Source of the DNA: UBA8079 sp965205535
Lineage (GTDB): Bacteria; Pseudomonadota; Alphaproteobacteria; UBA6615
Length of the DNA stretch: 64,000 nucleotides
Assembly (NCBI GenBank): GCA_965205535.1
Contig: CBDBHH010000005.1
Coordinates: 496,001 to 560,000 of the forward strand
Reading direction: 5' to 3'
Made by a program: the position numbers and the translations under genes. Within the stretch, counting starts at the first letter, position 1. The number at the start of each line of letters is the position of its first letter. Of the stretch, positions 51,808-62,751 are shown in pieces. The notes under the pieces are model-generated. The model had not been told where the DNA came from, ran no database searches, and was given only the letters and a program-made list of their open reading frames with translations.

Positions 51808-53397
51808 ATGACCATCGAGATCAAAGTGCCCGATATGGGCGAGTCCGTAACCGAGGGCACCATCGCGCGCTGGTACAAGGCCGTGGGAGAAGCCGTTGCA
51901 GCGGACGAACCCCTGGTCGAGATCGAGACCGACAAGGTCACGGTGGAGGTACCCGCACCGAGCACCGGCGTGCTCACGGCGATTGGCGCCGATGAGGGTG
52001 TGGATGTCGAGGTCGGCACCGTGATCGGTGCCATCGACGAAAACGCGACAGCGTCCGCCCCCGCTGCACAAGCTGCGCCCGCCGAGGACAAACCTGCGCC
52101 AGCCGAACCCGCGGCACCGGCAACCGCGACCACTGCCGGCGGTGAGGCGATCGACGTGACCGTTCCGGAACTGGGTGAGTCCGTCACCGAAGGTACGGTC
52201 GGCCGCTGGCTCAAACAGATCGGCGAAAGTTTCGCCGCCGACGAACCCCTGGTCGAAATCGAAACCGACAAGGTGACAGCGGAGCTGCCGGCGCCCAGTG
52301 CCGGCACCCTGATCGAGATCATCGCCGATGAGGGCGTCGACGTGGAAGTCGGCGCCATCGTGGGCCGCATCACCACGGGCGATGCACCGGCAACGACTGC
52401 GCCTGCACCCAAAGCGCCTGCTGCAGCCGACACACCCGCTGAGACGCCCGCACCGGCCGCCAGCGCCAACATGGAGTATCCGCTCTCACCGGCAGTTCAG
52501 AAACTGGTGGATGAGAACGGCCTCGATCCCACAGTCATTCCCGTCACCGGGCGCGACGGGCGCATCACCAAGGGTGATGTCATGCGTTACCTCGATACCC
52601 GGGCTTCCGGCGGGGCGGCACCCGCGGCGCCGGCCGTCACTGCGAGCCCTGCCACCTTCGATTCAGCCGGTGATCTGCCGGAACGCGCGGAAGACCCCCG
52701 CGGCGAAGAACGCGTACGCATGACCAAGTTGCGCCAGACCGTCGCTTCCCGCCTGAAGCAGGCACAGAACACGGCGGCGATGCTGACCACCTTCAACGAA
52801 GTCGATATGCAGGGCGTGATGGATTTGCGTGCCCGCTACCGTGACGATTTCGAGAAAAAGCATGGGGTGAAACTCGGCTTCATGAGCATTTTCGTGAAGG
52901 CCGCAATCAACGCCCTGAAGGAACTTCCGTCGGTCAATGCCGAGATTCACGGCGACGAGATCGTCTACCGGAACTACTACGACATCGGGATTGCAGTCGG
53001 CGGCGAACAAGGGCTTGTCGTCCCTGTGCTGCGCGATGCCGATCAGCAGAGTTTCGCCGGCATCGAGAACCAGATCGCCGACTTCGGGCAGCGCGCGCGC
53101 GATGGCAAGCTGACCATGAAGGAACTCACCGGCGGCACGTTTACAATCACCAACGGCGGTATCTTCGGCTCAATGCTGTCGACCCCGATTCTGAATCCGC
53201 CCCAGTCGGGCATTCTGGGCATGCACAACATCGTCAAACGCCCGGTCGTGGTCGACGACGAGATCGTCATCCGCCCGATGATGTATCTGGCGCTGAGCTA
53301 CGACCATCGAATCATCGATGGCCGCGAGGCGGTTACCTTCCTGGTTCGGATCAAACAGGCGATCGAGGACCCGGAACGTCTTCTGATCGAGGTGTAG
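51808..53397 (+). CDS. sucB: 2-oxoglutarate dehydrogenase E2 component with two lipoyl domains
   Basis: A 529-residue dihydrolipoyl succinyltransferase. Two lipoyl domains are present: residues 1–78 with Lys43 in IETDKVTVEV, and about 112–190 with Lys155 in IETDKVTAEL. They are separated by an Ala/Pro-rich linker. The E1/E3-binding domain follows at ~223–262 (SPAVQKLVDENGLDPTVIP). The catalytic domain (about 300–529) ends with LSYDHRIIDGREAV, holding the catalytic His. E2o proteins usually have one lipoyl domain (~400 residues), so this is longer. lpd follows six bases later. Confidence 0.95.
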   Translation: MTIEIKVPDMGESVTEGTIARWYKAVGEAVAADEPLVEIETDKVTVEVPAPSTGVLTAIGADEGVDVEVGTVIGAIDENATASAPAAQAAPAEDKPAPAEPAAPATATTAGGEAIDVTVPELGESVTEGTVGRWLKQIGESFAADEPLVEIETDKVTAELPAPSAGTLIEIIADEGVDVEVGAIVGRITTGDAPATTAPAPKAPAAADTPAETPAPAASANMEYPLSPAVQKLVDENGLDPTVIPVTGRDGRITKGDVMRYLDTRASGGAAPAAPAVTASPATFDSAGDLPERAEDPRGEERVRMTKLRQTVASRLKQAQNTAAMLTTFNEVDMQGVMDLRARYRDDFEKKHGVKLGFMSIFVKAAINALKELPSVNAEIHGDEIVYRNYYDIGIAVGGEQGLVVPVLRDADQQSFAGIENQIADFGQRARDGKLTMKELTGGTFTITNGGIFGSMLSTPILNPPQSGILGMHNIVKRPVVVDDEIVIRPMMYLALSYDHRIIDGREAVTFLVRIKQAIEDPERLLIEV

Positions 53398-53403
53398 AAC
53401 GAT

Positions 53404-54816
<1,413 letters not shown>

Positions 54817-54834
54817 TCACTTCGGTCGGGGTGG

Positions 54835-55204
54835 TCAGCCGGCCTTCAGGTTGGCGCTGAAGGCTGCCGCGAGTTCGCTCAGATCGAGCGGCTTGCGCAG
54901 CAATACGGTCGCACCCGCATCGAGAGCCTCCGCCTCTGCCTCACGCAGCACCTGACCGGTCACGACGATAATGGGCAATTCGGTGTCACTGGATCGAATG
55001 GCGTGGATCAGCTCGACCCCGTCGCCATCGGGCATGCGCAGATCGGTCACGATCATGTCGGCGGGGATCGCTCGAGTGCAGGGCCAGGGCGCTGCGCCCG
55101 CTGCCGGCCGTGCTGGTGCGCACGGAGGGACTTTCGAGAAAGCGCGCCACCTGTTCGGCCGCGAGCGGTTCATCATCGACAACAAGGATATGGGCGTCGG
55201 TCAT
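54835..55204 (-). pseudogene. response regulator receiver, frameshifted by one base
   Basis: Two frames together encode a single receiver domain. The first has MTDAHILVVDDEP and GSGRSALALHSSDP. The second continues ADMIVTDLRMPDGDGVELI with the phospho-acceptor Asp, then the Thr of VVTGQ and Lys of LLRKPLDL. They join if one G is dropped from the GGGG at 55063–55066. This may be a real mutation or a sequencing slip at a homopolymer. The gene starts four bases after the sensor kinase stop and is surely its partner. Confidence 0.85.
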
Positions 55205-55208
55205 GGGC

Positions 55209-56897
55209 TTATTCTAGATCGATATCTGCCCCAGATGCACCTGCAACATCGGCAGGCATTATCCGGGGCAACTCGATGCTAAACAGGGCACCTTCGCCGG
55301 TATTCTCGGCCATCAGCGTTCCGTTCATTCCGCTGACGATGCCGTAAGAAATTGAGAGCCCCAGGCCCGTGCCCGATCCCGGGCCCTTGGTGGTGAAAAA
55401 CGGCTCGAACACACGGTCAATTTCAGACGCGGGAATACCGGGCCCGTCATCGCGCACGTCTATGGTGACAATCTCACGCGCCGGATCATCGGAAACGACA
55501 ACACGAACGATTCCCGCCTGGTCGGACGTGATGGAATCGTCTCGGCCACCCTCAACGGCGTCGCGGGCGTTGATCAGAAGATTGATGACCACCTGCTCGA
55601 ACCGGGATGGCTCTCCAAACACACGACCACAGGCCTCGGGCGCCGACAGATTGAGCGCGACACCGCGTTGATCGAACTCAGGCTGCAACCAATCGATCGC
55701 CTGCGCCACGGATTGGGATGGATCAAACGCGACCTTCCGGCCGTAATCGTCACGACTGAAGATACGCATGCTCTGGATGGTCTCGGCCATGCGTTCGGTC
55801 TGGCCGGATATAACCTCAAGTTGACCGTGAATCATCTCATCATCCGTCCCGGCTTCGTTCGTCTGGAACTTGAGCTTCGTACGCTCGGTCGCCATGCGAA
55901 TGATGTTCAACGGCTGGTTCAGCTCATGGACAACCCCGGCGGCCATTTCGCCGAGCAACGCCAGCTTGCTGGACTGGGCAAGTTGCCGGTCCTTTTCCGC
56001 GATCTGGCGATCATGGTCCGCGATACCTTGCGCCGTGCGCAGCACCTGACGAACAAAAAGCAGGCTGAGAAGCATAACAATCAGCACGCCCAGCCCCCAC
56101 CACACCCGCAGAGACGCAATCAATTCGGCGCCGGGCTGGGGGGCTTCCCAGGTCAACCACACGACCGGCTGACCGTCCGGACCATCGAGGGCTATTGCGG
56201 GATTGCGTAGATCTTCTGTCGGTGGTTCCAAACTGAAGGCCAAGCCCTCGACCAGAAACTCGTCGGATATCTCTCCCAGAAGTTCGGGGGAGATATGGTG
56301 GGCATATACAAGGACTTCCCGGACGCGCCGTTCAGTGTCGGCCCCGATCGGGTTCTCGTGCGTAATCGCGCTCGCCGAGACCAGACGCAACAGTCCCTCA
56401 TGGACAAAGTATCCCGACGCCGGCTCCGGTTCGAACATGGACGCGGCCCGGGCGCGCGCAATCAGCAGATCAAGGCCCGGACCGAAGTACCGACGCGCAT
56501 CCTCTCTGGATGGAACACCGAAAACATAGGCAATTCTCGTCGAGCCGTCCGGCGCGACGACGAAAGACTCCGAGAGGCCATACACTTCGGCAGCGTAGGT
56601 TCCGATGTTGTTGTCGGCCCAATCCTTGTTGAGACTCGTCACAAGGTTCTCGACCGCGAGATCCCACCAACTATTGTCATAGACCAGGGTATCGAGATCC
56701 TCTTCGAACCCGGTGATCAGGGAGCCGACGAGCGTCTTTGAACCTTCGGCCGCGATACGATCCTGACCACGCGCCGAGAGGTTGATGACGATCGCCGCAG
56801 AGACCGCAACGAGCAGCACCGCGAGTACAAACGGCGTCACGAGAGGCCAGAACACCCGGACTTCGAAACGACGTGGCGCGGAATCGGACTTGGACAT
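55209..56897 (-). CDS. CHASE4-type sensor histidine kinase
   Basis: A 562-residue membrane kinase. Transmembrane helices lie at about residues 17–40 and 262–282, enclosing an extracytoplasmic CHASE4-like sensor domain with DNSWWDLAVENLV near residue 74. HisKA shows LGEMAAGVVHELNQPLNIIRM with His324 as phospho-acceptor. The ATPase domain has NLLINARDAVEGG (N-box), DVRDDGPGIP (G1), EPFFTTK and GTGLGLSIS (G2). The ligand is unknown. The adjacent receiver gene looks frameshifted. Confidence 0.93.
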   Translation of the reverse strand: MSKSDSAPRRFEVRVFWPLVTPFVLAVLLVAVSAAIVINLSARGQDRIAAEGSKTLVGSLITGFEEDLDTLVYDNSWWDLAVENLVTSLNKDWADNNIGTYAAEVYGLSESFVVAPDGSTRIAYVFGVPSREDARRYFGPGLDLLIARARAASMFEPEPASGYFVHEGLLRLVSASAITHENPIGADTERRVREVLVYAHHISPELLGEISDEFLVEGLAFSLEPPTEDLRNPAIALDGPDGQPVVWLTWEAPQPGAELIASLRVWWGLGVLIVMLLSLLFVRQVLRTAQGIADHDRQIAEKDRQLAQSSKLALLGEMAAGVVHELNQPLNIIRMATERTKLKFQTNEAGTDDEMIHGQLEVISGQTERMAETIQSMRIFSRDDYGRKVAFDPSQSVAQAIDWLQPEFDQRGVALNLSAPEACGRVFGEPSRFEQVVINLLINARDAVEGGRDDSITSDQAGIVRVVVSDDPAREIVTIDVRDDGPGIPASEIDRVFEPFFTTKGPGSGTGLGLSISYGIVSGMNGTLMAENTGEGALFSIELPRIMPADVAGASGADIDLE

Positions 56898-57027
56898 GCG
56901 TGTAACCGGACCCCAGAAATCTCAACTCAGGCTAACCCCGGCCACCGCCGCATGCAAATGAGCCCGAGTGCGATCCGGCACGATTCAATGCTACCTTCCC
57001 GCAACTATCCCGTCCGGTGGACCGGGA

Positions 57028-57774
57028 ATGTATCAACCCCCTACGGCAACCAAATCCATGGTCGGCATTACCCGCAAGCTCGCTCGCCGTTTCGGCTTTG
57101 ACCTCACGCCTTTTCCCGGAGGTGCGAAACATTGGAGTCAGCTCGTCTCGTTACTGACAGACCATGAAATCGATTGCGTGTTTGATGTCGGCGCCAATGT
57201 CGGCCAGTACGCAACGTCAATCCGGAAGAACGGTTATGCCGGCCGGATCGTCTCGTTCGAACCGCTCACTTCAGCTCATGCCGAAGTCGCCAGGCGAGCG
57301 GCCGACGATCCGAATTGGTTGGTGGCACCGCGCACGGCCGTCGGCGCCGCCCCCGGCGAGACCGAGATTCACATCTCGGCAGAATCCGATATGAGCTCCA
57401 TCCTGCCGCTTGACGCAACCGCGCATGAGCGCCTGGCCAGCACCCGCCCTACCGGTATCGAGACGGTCGCGGTCACGACCGCCGCCGAAGCGCTCGAAAC
57501 GCACACATCGACAGACATGCGTGTGTTCGTGAAATCCGATACGCAAGGGTTCGAGGCGCAGGTGCTCGCCGGCATTGCCGACGCCTGGGATCGGGTTATC
57601 GGGGTTCAGCTCGAACTGTCTATCCAGCCCATTTACGAAGACCAGCCGGACCACCTGCCGCTTCTTGAGCAGTTGGCGGCACAGGGGTTACGCCCGCATC
57701 TTGTCATCCCCGGCTACTGGAGCCGCCACTATGGCCGGATGCTGGAATATGACGTGGTGTGTTTCCGCGACTAG
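57028..57774 (+). CDS. FkbM-family methyltransferase
   Basis: A 248-residue SAM-dependent methyltransferase of the FkbM family. Motif I is CVFDVGANVGQYATSIR, then VSFEPLTSAHAEVARRAA, and the post-core FVKSDTQGFEAQVLAG with the family Lys/Asp-Thr-Gln-Gly-E pattern. These enzymes methylate sugars, lipids or natural products. A start at 57028 (GGTGG just upstream) or 57058 is possible. Its stop overlaps the convergent xerC stop by the four bases CTAG. Confidence 0.87.
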   Translation: MYQPPTATKSMVGITRKLARRFGFDLTPFPGGAKHWSQLVSLLTDHEIDCVFDVGANVGQYATSIRKNGYAGRIVSFEPLTSAHAEVARRAADDPNWLVAPRTAVGAAPGETEIHISAESDMSSILPLDATAHERLASTRPTGIETVAVTTAAEALETHTSTDMRVFVKSDTQGFEAQVLAGIADAWDRVIGVQLELSIQPIYEDQPDHLPLLEQLAAQGLRPHLVIPGYWSRHYGRMLEYDVVCFRD

Positions 57775-58742
57775 TTCTTCTGCGCCCGGGGATGTGCCTT
57801 GCTGTAGACATCAAGCAGGCGAGCACTATCGACGTCGGTATAGCGCTGGGTCGTCGACAGGGATTCGTGGCCAAGCAGTTCCTGAATGGCGCGCAAATCA
57901 CCACCGGCCGACAACAGATGCGTGGCGAAAGAATGTCGCAATGCATGCGGCGTCGTCTCACGCGGGAGCCCCAGTGCAAGGCGCAGCGTTTTTACCCGCT
58001 TCTGCACCACCCGCGGGCCGAGCCGACCGCCCCGCACCCCGACGAACAGCGGGCCATCCAGCGTCAACGCGTGAGGGCAGGACGCCAGATAGACGTCGAG
58101 CGCTTCGCTGACAGCGGGCAAGACCGGCACCATCCGCGTCTTGCCGCCCTTGCCGACCACCGTGAGGCTGCCGTCCCGGGGCATATCCTTCTTGTCGAGA
58201 TTCAGCGCTTCCGAGATTCGCAATCCGCAACCGTAAAGCAACAGGATGACGGCGATATCGCGCGCCGTGATCCATGCCGGTGCCGCCTCGCCTTGATTCA
58301 GGGCCTGGAGCAGATCCTCCGTTTCGGGGCGGCTCAGCGCCTTGGGAACGGCGTGCGGCAACCGAGGTCCGCGCACCGCGCCGATCGCCGGGTTATGGCC
58401 GAGCCCCTCCCGATCAAGATACCGGAACAACATGCGTACGGACGAAAGCGCGCGCGCTGTTGAACTGCGGGCATATCCCGATGTGCTGCGCATCGCCAGC
58501 CAGGCGCGGAAATCACCAGGCTTGAGTGCGATCAGGCTCGCGAGTGAAACCGTTCCACCGCAATGTTCGGACAGGAAATCCAGAAAGCCGCAAACATCAC
58601 GAAGATAGGCTGATATCGTATGCTCTGATGCGCGGCGTTCGGTGAGGAGCAAGTTCTGCCAACGCTCGAGCGCACCGGTCAGATCGCTGGCCGCGGGCAC
58701 CGATGAGAGATCGAACTTTTTCAGCGCGGCAGGTCGAGCCAT
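57771..58742 (-). CDS. xerC: tyrosine recombinase XerC
   Basis: A 323-residue tyrosine recombinase resolving chromosome dimers at dif. The catalytic set is visible: Arg175 in GCGLRISEAL, Lys198 in VVGKGGKTR, His266 and Arg269 in PHALRHSFATHLLS, His292 in LLGHESLSTTQRY and nucleophile Tyr301. The N-terminal SAM-like domain spans about residues 15–115. The start overlaps the end of the DUF484 gene by 22 bp, the frequent DUF484–xerC pairing. Confidence 0.95.
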   Translation of the reverse strand: MARPAALKKFDLSSVPAASDLTGALERWQNLLLTERRASEHTISAYLRDVCGFLDFLSEHCGGTVSLASLIALKPGDFRAWLAMRSTSGYARSSTARALSSVRMLFRYLDREGLGHNPAIGAVRGPRLPHAVPKALSRPETEDLLQALNQGEAAPAWITARDIAVILLLYGCGLRISEALNLDKKDMPRDGSLTVVGKGGKTRMVPVLPAVSEALDVYLASCPHALTLDGPLFVGVRGGRLGPRVVQKRVKTLRLALGLPRETTPHALRHSFATHLLSAGGDLRAIQELLGHESLSTTQRYTDVDSARLLDVYSKAHPRAQKN

Positions 58743-59452
58743 GTGCGGATGCTGTGCTCCATGATGGCCGCCAGAAACACCAGAAGCTCTGACCCCTGGC
58801 CTTCGTGGAAGCGCTGCGGGTCCCGGCTTCCCAGCGCCAGCAGCGCAATCGGCGCGTCCTCGCGCACGGTCAGGCGCAACAACACTTCCGAACGCACCAG
58901 CCCCGCTGCTTCGCCGTACAACCTTCGATCACCTTCTATGTCTTCACGCAGGGTCACGGCGCGCGAGACATCAACGAGACGCTCAATGGTGCCGACGGGA
59001 ACAACGCGCACACCCTGATTGTTGCCCGGTGCGACGGTGCCGCCCTCAAGACAAAGCGCGGCCGCATCGACGTGCAACAGCCCAACGAGATCGATTGTCA
59101 GAATCTCGATCAGATGATCGAGCGAACGCGCCTTGAGGAGTGCCACCACAGCAGCATGGATCCGGTTCTGGCTCTGCAGGTTCGAGCGACCGGCATCGAT
59201 GAGATCGGTACATTGCGCACGTTGCTTCCCGAGGTCTGCCCGCACGCGCGCAAGCATGGCATCCTGCAAATCAACGACCTCGCCACCCGCTGGATCGACG
59301 TCGGCAAACGCCCGCTCGGGTGCCTCGAGCACCGAGAGAAGTTCCGGGTGGCGTATCAGAAAATCCGGGTTGGTTTGCAGAAATTCCGCGACCTCGGATT
59401 CGCTCAACTCGACCGGTTGCTGCGCGTCCTGGCGTGGGGCTTTGGTGCTCAC
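58721..59452 (-). CDS. DUF484 family protein
   Basis: A 243-residue protein of the DUF484 family, predicted GAF-like. The start ESEVAEFLQTNPDFLIRHPELL is the family signature, and the helical linker LARVRADLGKQRAQCTDLI follows. A GAF-like region spans about 85–230, ending in SELLVFLAAIMEHSIRTWL. Its constant neighbour xerC suggests a link to recombination or division, but function is unproven. Confidence 0.9.
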   Translation of the reverse strand: MSTKAPRQDAQQPVELSESEVAEFLQTNPDFLIRHPELLSVLEAPERAFADVDPAGGEVVDLQDAMLARVRADLGKQRAQCTDLIDAGRSNLQSQNRIHAAVVALLKARSLDHLIEILTIDLVGLLHVDAAALCLEGGTVAPGNNQGVRVVPVGTIERLVDVSRAVTLREDIEGDRRLYGEAAGLVRSEVLLRLTVREDAPIALLALGSRDPQRFHEGQGSELLVFLAAIMEHSIRTWLDLPR

Positions 59453-59476
59453 GACCGCACCCTCACAATCTGTTTT

Positions 59477-60166
59477 CTACTCTGCGGCATTCTTTCGGTC
59501 ATTCGCCTGTTCCAGGATCGACTGCCCGGTCGCCTCCCAATCTTTCATGAAGGCCGCGAGGCCCTTATCCGTCAGCGGGTGCTGATAGAGCTGCCGCAAG
59601 ACATTCGGCGGCAGAGTCGCAACATGCGCGCCGGCCATTGCCGATTCGACCACATGTGCCGGACCGCGGATCGATGCGACCAGCACTTCGGTCTCGAAAT
59701 TGTCGTACTGGGAATAGATTTCGACGATATCCTCGATCAGATCGAGGCCACGTAATCCCATGTCATCCAGCCGCCCGACAAAGGGAGAAATGAAGCTCGC
59801 ACCCGCCTTGGCCGCCAGAACAGCCTGTGCAGCCGAGAAGCAAAGGGTCACGTTGACCATGATGTCGCGATCGCGCAGCGTCTTGCAGGTCTTGAGGCCC
59901 GCGGGCGTCAAAGGCACCTTGATCGCCACATTCGATGCCACCGCCGAAAGCACATCGGCCTCGGCCAGCATGGTGTCAACATCCGAACCGGTCACTTCCG
60001 CGCTAACGGGCCCCGGAACGACGTCGCAAATCTCGGCGATTACATCGAGCATGTTTCGCCCGGACTTTGCGATCAGGGACGGGTTCGTGGTGACCCCGTC
60101 CAACAGGCCGGTGTCGGCCAGATCGCGAATTTCCGCCAGGTCGGCAGTATCCACAAAAAACTTCAT
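59477..60166 (-). CDS. fsa: fructose-6-phosphate aldolase / transaldolase-like
   Basis: A 229-residue TalC/Fsa-type aldolase. The Schiff-base Lys83 lies in NVAIKVPLTPAGLK. The start MKFFVDTADLAEIRDLADTG and DGVTTNPSLIAKSGR are family signatures. FISPFVGRLDDMGLRGLDLI and ASIRGPAHVVESAMAGAHVAT are also clear. Such proteins cleave fructose-6-phosphate or act as small transaldolases. Its C-terminal ~12 residues are longer than usual. It is divergent from priA. Confidence 0.92.
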   Translation of the reverse strand: MKFFVDTADLAEIRDLADTGLLDGVTTNPSLIAKSGRNMLDVIAEICDVVPGPVSAEVTGSDVDTMLAEADVLSAVASNVAIKVPLTPAGLKTCKTLRDRDIMVNVTLCFSAAQAVLAAKAGASFISPFVGRLDDMGLRGLDLIEDIVEIYSQYDNFETEVLVASIRGPAHVVESAMAGAHVATLPPNVLRQLYQHPLTDKGLAAFMKDWEATGQSILEQANDRKNAAE

Positions 60167-60276
60167 TCCCCGATTTCCTTCTTCTGCGCCATGATTTCAG
60201 AGCGCCAGGATTTTGTTCCCGCAATCGCCTGCGCCATGCGTTGGCCCGCTGCGAGTCTCCGGATAAAGTGTACCCG

Positions 60277-62493
60277 ATGCCCCTGATCGACACCACTGCA
60301 CCCGGACAGGACGACCCGACGGACAAGGCCGGCAAAACGATCAGCGTTTTGCTGCCACTGCCGGTCGCCGGCCCGTATGACTACAAGGTGCCGCCGGGCA
60401 TGACCTTGCGACCGGGTGATTTCGTGCATGCACCGCTCGGGTCTCGGGAGATGACTGGCGTTGTATGGGGTCCGGCCGTTGGCGATGTCGACGAGAAGAA
60501 GCTGCGCCCCGTGGCCGAACACATCGATACCCGTCCACTGCCCGAGGAATTACGGCGCTTTGTCGACTGGGTCGCCGCCTACACGCTGAGTGCACCCGGC
60601 GCGGTCTTGCGGATGGTGCTGCGCTCTCCCGATGCGCTGGCGCCACCCAAACCGGTGACGGCATATCTGGCGGCAACCCTGCCGGGGGGGTTGCGCATGA
60701 CCCCGGCGAGAACCCGGGTCCTTGATGTGCTGCGCGACGGCCCACCCCTTACCGCCCGCGATCTCGCCAATGAAGCCGGTGTCACACAAAGCGTCATCAA
60801 GGGGCTGGCTGACGCCGGCGCCGTCGAGCGGATTGAACTTGCACCGCCGCCCGCCTTCGCCGTCCCGGACATCTCCCGACCGGGCATGGCGCTGTCGGAC
60901 GACCAGACCCGGGCCGCGATCGCACTCCGTCATGACGTGGAGGACGATAGTTTCTCGGTCACGTTGCTGGACGGGGTAACGGGTTCGGGCAAGACGGAAG
61001 TCTATTTCGAAGCACTCGCGGCCGCGCTCGGCGCGGGCAGGCAGGTGTTGGTGCTATTGCCCGAAATAGCCCTCACGCCTCAATGGCTCGACCGCTTCGA
61101 ACGACGCTTCGCCGTCGCACCCGCGGTCTGGCACTCGGATCTCGGCCAGGTGCGCCGTCGCAATACATGGCGGGCCGTGGCAAACGGCGAAGCCCGTGTT
61201 GTGGTCGGTGCCCGATCGGCGCTTTTCCTGCCCTTCGACGAGCTTGGCCTGATTGTGGTCGACGAAGAACATGAATCAGCCTTCAAGCAGGAAGACGGCG
61301 TGGCGTATCACGGGCGCGACATGGCCGTCGTGCGCGCGCGTATCTCCGATTGCCCGATCATCGTCGCGTCCGCCACACCTTCGCTGGAAACCCGCGTCAA
61401 TGTAGAGCGCGAACGCTACAGGGCAATCGCGCTGCCCGAGCGATTCGGTCGCTCGGCGCTGCCGACCATCGACACCGTCGACATGCGCGACGGCGACTTG
61501 CGCGCCGACCGTTTTCTCTCGGAACCGCTGGTCGAGGCGCTCAAAGAAAACTTGTCCGACGGCGAGCAGGCGCTGCTGTTCCTCAACCGTCGCGGTTACG
61601 CGCCGCTGACCCTGTGCCGCACCTGCGGACACCGCTTCGCCTGTCCCAGCTGCAGCGCGTGGCTGACAGAACACCGTTTCCGAAAGCGGCTACAGTGCCA
61701 TCACTGTGGATATGAGGTCCCGATCCCGACGAATTGTCCGTCCTGCGACAACGCCGACACGCTCGTGGCGTGCGGCCCGGGTGTCGAGCGCATCGCCGAA
61801 GAGGTCAGAACGCTGCTGCCCGACGCGCGCATGGAAATCATGACCAGCGACACCATGCGCGGCCCGGAGGCGGCGCAACGGCTGGTTCGATCGGTCGAGG
61901 ACCAGGAGATCGACATCCTGATCGGCACCCAGATGGTCGCCAAGGGTCATCATTTCCCCAACCTGACCCTCGTCGGGATCGTCGACGCGGATCTGGGCCT
62001 CGCCGGCGGTGACCTGCGCGCGACCGAACGCACATATCAGGTACTGCAGCAGGTATCAGGACGGGCCGGGCGCGCGGAGCGACCGGGACGGGTGCTTATT
62101 CAAACGTTCCAGCCCGACCATCCCGTCATGAAGTCCCTGGCGTCCGGGGACCGGGACGGGTTCATGGCGCTGGAGACAGACGCACGGCGAACCGGCGCCT
62201 GGCCCCCGTTCGGGCGTCTGGCCGCCGTTATTGTTTCCAGTCGGGACCCACAGGTCGCGGACGACCTTGCGCGCGCGCTCGCGCGTTGCGCACCTGACGG
62301 CCCGGGCGTGCGCGTGCTGGGTCCGGCGCCGGCGCCGCTGTCACTTCTGCGTGGCCGGCACCGGCGGCGGTTGCTGCTCAAAGCCGGATTGGACCAGCAA
62401 ATTCAGGGCCTCGTCAGGTCCTGGCTTGCCCAGATCAAGGTTCCTTCCAGCGCGCGCGTGCGTGTGGACATAGATCCCTACAGCTTCCTCTAG
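60277..62493 (+). CDS. priA: primosomal protein N' (replication restart helicase PriA)
   Basis: A 738-residue DEAD-like helicase that restarts stalled replication forks. The N-terminal 3'-binding domain begins VLLPLPVAGPYDYKVP. Walker A is LLDGVTGSGKTEVYF and Walker B IVVDEEHESAFKQEDG. Eight zinc-binding cysteines lie in CRTCGHRFACPSC, CHHCG and CPSCDN. Later motifs include GTQMVAKGHHFPNLTLVGI and QVSGRAGRAERPG. The ATG at 60277 gives the family N-terminus. Confidence 0.96.
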   Translation: MPLIDTTAPGQDDPTDKAGKTISVLLPLPVAGPYDYKVPPGMTLRPGDFVHAPLGSREMTGVVWGPAVGDVDEKKLRPVAEHIDTRPLPEELRRFVDWVAAYTLSAPGAVLRMVLRSPDALAPPKPVTAYLAATLPGGLRMTPARTRVLDVLRDGPPLTARDLANEAGVTQSVIKGLADAGAVERIELAPPPAFAVPDISRPGMALSDDQTRAAIALRHDVEDDSFSVTLLDGVTGSGKTEVYFEALAAALGAGRQVLVLLPEIALTPQWLDRFERRFAVAPAVWHSDLGQVRRRNTWRAVANGEARVVVGARSALFLPFDELGLIVVDEEHESAFKQEDGVAYHGRDMAVVRARISDCPIIVASATPSLETRVNVERERYRAIALPERFGRSALPTIDTVDMRDGDLRADRFLSEPLVEALKENLSDGEQALLFLNRRGYAPLTLCRTCGHRFACPSCSAWLTEHRFRKRLQCHHCGYEVPIPTNCPSCDNADTLVACGPGVERIAEEVRTLLPDARMEIMTSDTMRGPEAAQRLVRSVEDQEIDILIGTQMVAKGHHFPNLTLVGIVDADLGLAGGDLRATERTYQVLQQVSGRAGRAERPGRVLIQTFQPDHPVMKSLASGDRDGFMALETDARRTGAWPPFGRLAAVIVSSRDPQVADDLARALARCAPDGPGVRVLGPAPAPLSLLRGRHRRRLLLKAGLDQQIQGLVRSWLAQIKVPSSARVRVDIDPYSFL

Positions 62494-62751
62494 GAGCCTG
62501 ATTTCCATTGCCGCGTATCCGCACGAACAAGCGCGACGAAACGCCGCCATGGTGAACCTCTGAAAATCCGGCGCTTTTCTACAGTTTTTGCGCTGCGGTA
62601 CGCTTGCCAGCCCCCAAGCCGTATGCTACCAAGCGGCTGCCTTATCGGCGGGTCACATACCGTCTAGCGGCAGCCGAAAAATATCGTTTGATATCAATCG
62701 GTTAAAACTAATCGCGCAAGCAAAAACTGGCTCCGGGGGGGCAGTCGCACA
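62494..62751. other. leader region of the ATP synthase operon
   Basis: The 258 bp before atpH hold no gene. They contain an A/T-rich tract with a TTGATATCAA palindrome (62688–62697), about 55 bp before the start codon. A promoter is expected here but I cannot place it with confidence. Confidence 0.4.
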
